The notes beneath the pieces are model-generated. The model was not told the DNA's origin. It worked only from the letters and a program-made list of their open reading frames with translations, and made no database searches. Below are positions 63,802 through 64,000 of a DNA stretch of 64,000 nt, in pieces. The stretch is from Hymenobacter sp. YC55 (GTDB lineage Bacteria > Bacteroidota > Bacteroidia > Cytophagales > Hymenobacteraceae), in the NCBI RefSeq assembly GCF_029433095.1, contig NZ_JARNTX010000001.1, positions 2,356,001-2,420,000 of the forward strand, given 5' to 3'. The position numbers were made by a program, and so were the translations under genes. Within the stretch, counting starts at the first letter, position 1, and every line of letters starts with the position of its first letter.

Positions 63802-64000
63802 TAGAGCAAATGAAGTGAATGGGACGTTGGCTTGCCACCAAAGCGCAAAAGCAATAGCCGGGCTTTCGTGACACGGAAGCAAACTACAAAAATCTCCAAC
63901 CTACCCACCTATCACCTGAAATCACCATTGAAATCCAGCTAGGATTCCAAGAAACGCTCTTGCTCACATTACCGCACTACCTGTCCGAATAACGAAACGT

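Overview
The window looks like chromosomal DNA of a GC-rich, carotenoid-type Cytophagales bacterium (Bacteroidota), most likely Hymenobacter or a close relative. The reasons are two SusC/SusD pairs with glycoside hydrolases, many Sec and Tat lipoproteins, lack of Shine-Dalgarno boxes, start sites preceded by Bacteroidota-style -33 TTG / -7 TAnnTTTG boxes in a few places, a long-form IspG, a CrtA-like monooxygenase, and a 56-codon DUF6728-type gene. This assignment is inference from gene content; no rRNA gene is present.

Layout. 1-166: tail of a VWA-domain protein gene. 407-21389: polysaccharide utilisation region: GH2, three GH43, one GH97, two SusC/SusD pairs and a divergent AraC regulator, pointing to arabinose/galactose-rich plant glycans plus an alpha-glucan-type activity. 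21548-30348: mixed housekeeping and accessory genes (Imm51-like protein, UPF1-type helicase, GT39/83-like membrane glycosyltransferase, beta-propeller lipoprotein, SlyD-type isomerase, ACP phosphodiesterase-like protein, PPOX-fold protein, CrtA-like monooxygenase). 30903-36066: a four-gene envelope cassette: a PspA-like membrane coiled-coil protein, a periplasmic binding protein fused to an OmpA peptidoglycan-binding domain, a TauC/SsuC-like permease and an ABC ATPase. 36943-40298: a sigma-54 response regulator and sensor kinase. 40591-44612: a receiver-only protein and a multi-PAS kinase. 44890-49193: leuS and a DAC-domain (c-di-AMP synthase-like) protein. 49263-63801: redox enzymes, an AraC regulator, MmcQ/YjbR, DUF6728, acyl-CoA synthetase, HAD phosphatase, ispG, two thioredoxin-fold proteins, a quinone oxidoreductase and a lactonase-fold Tat lipoprotein.

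Two things stand out. First, the envelope cassette couples an ABC transporter to the cell wall through one polypeptide with an N-terminal membrane anchor and a C-terminal OmpA domain; the adjacent NtrC-type two-component pair may control it. Second, eight intergenic elements of one palindromic repeat family are built from a shared half-site joined to one of three different 'tails'. In all seven simple elements the two halves carry different tails, so they resemble the composite REP/BIME elements of enterobacteria. Several are nested inside other inverted repeats, one probably terminates leuS, and every gap in the envelope cassette holds a palindrome of this or a related family.
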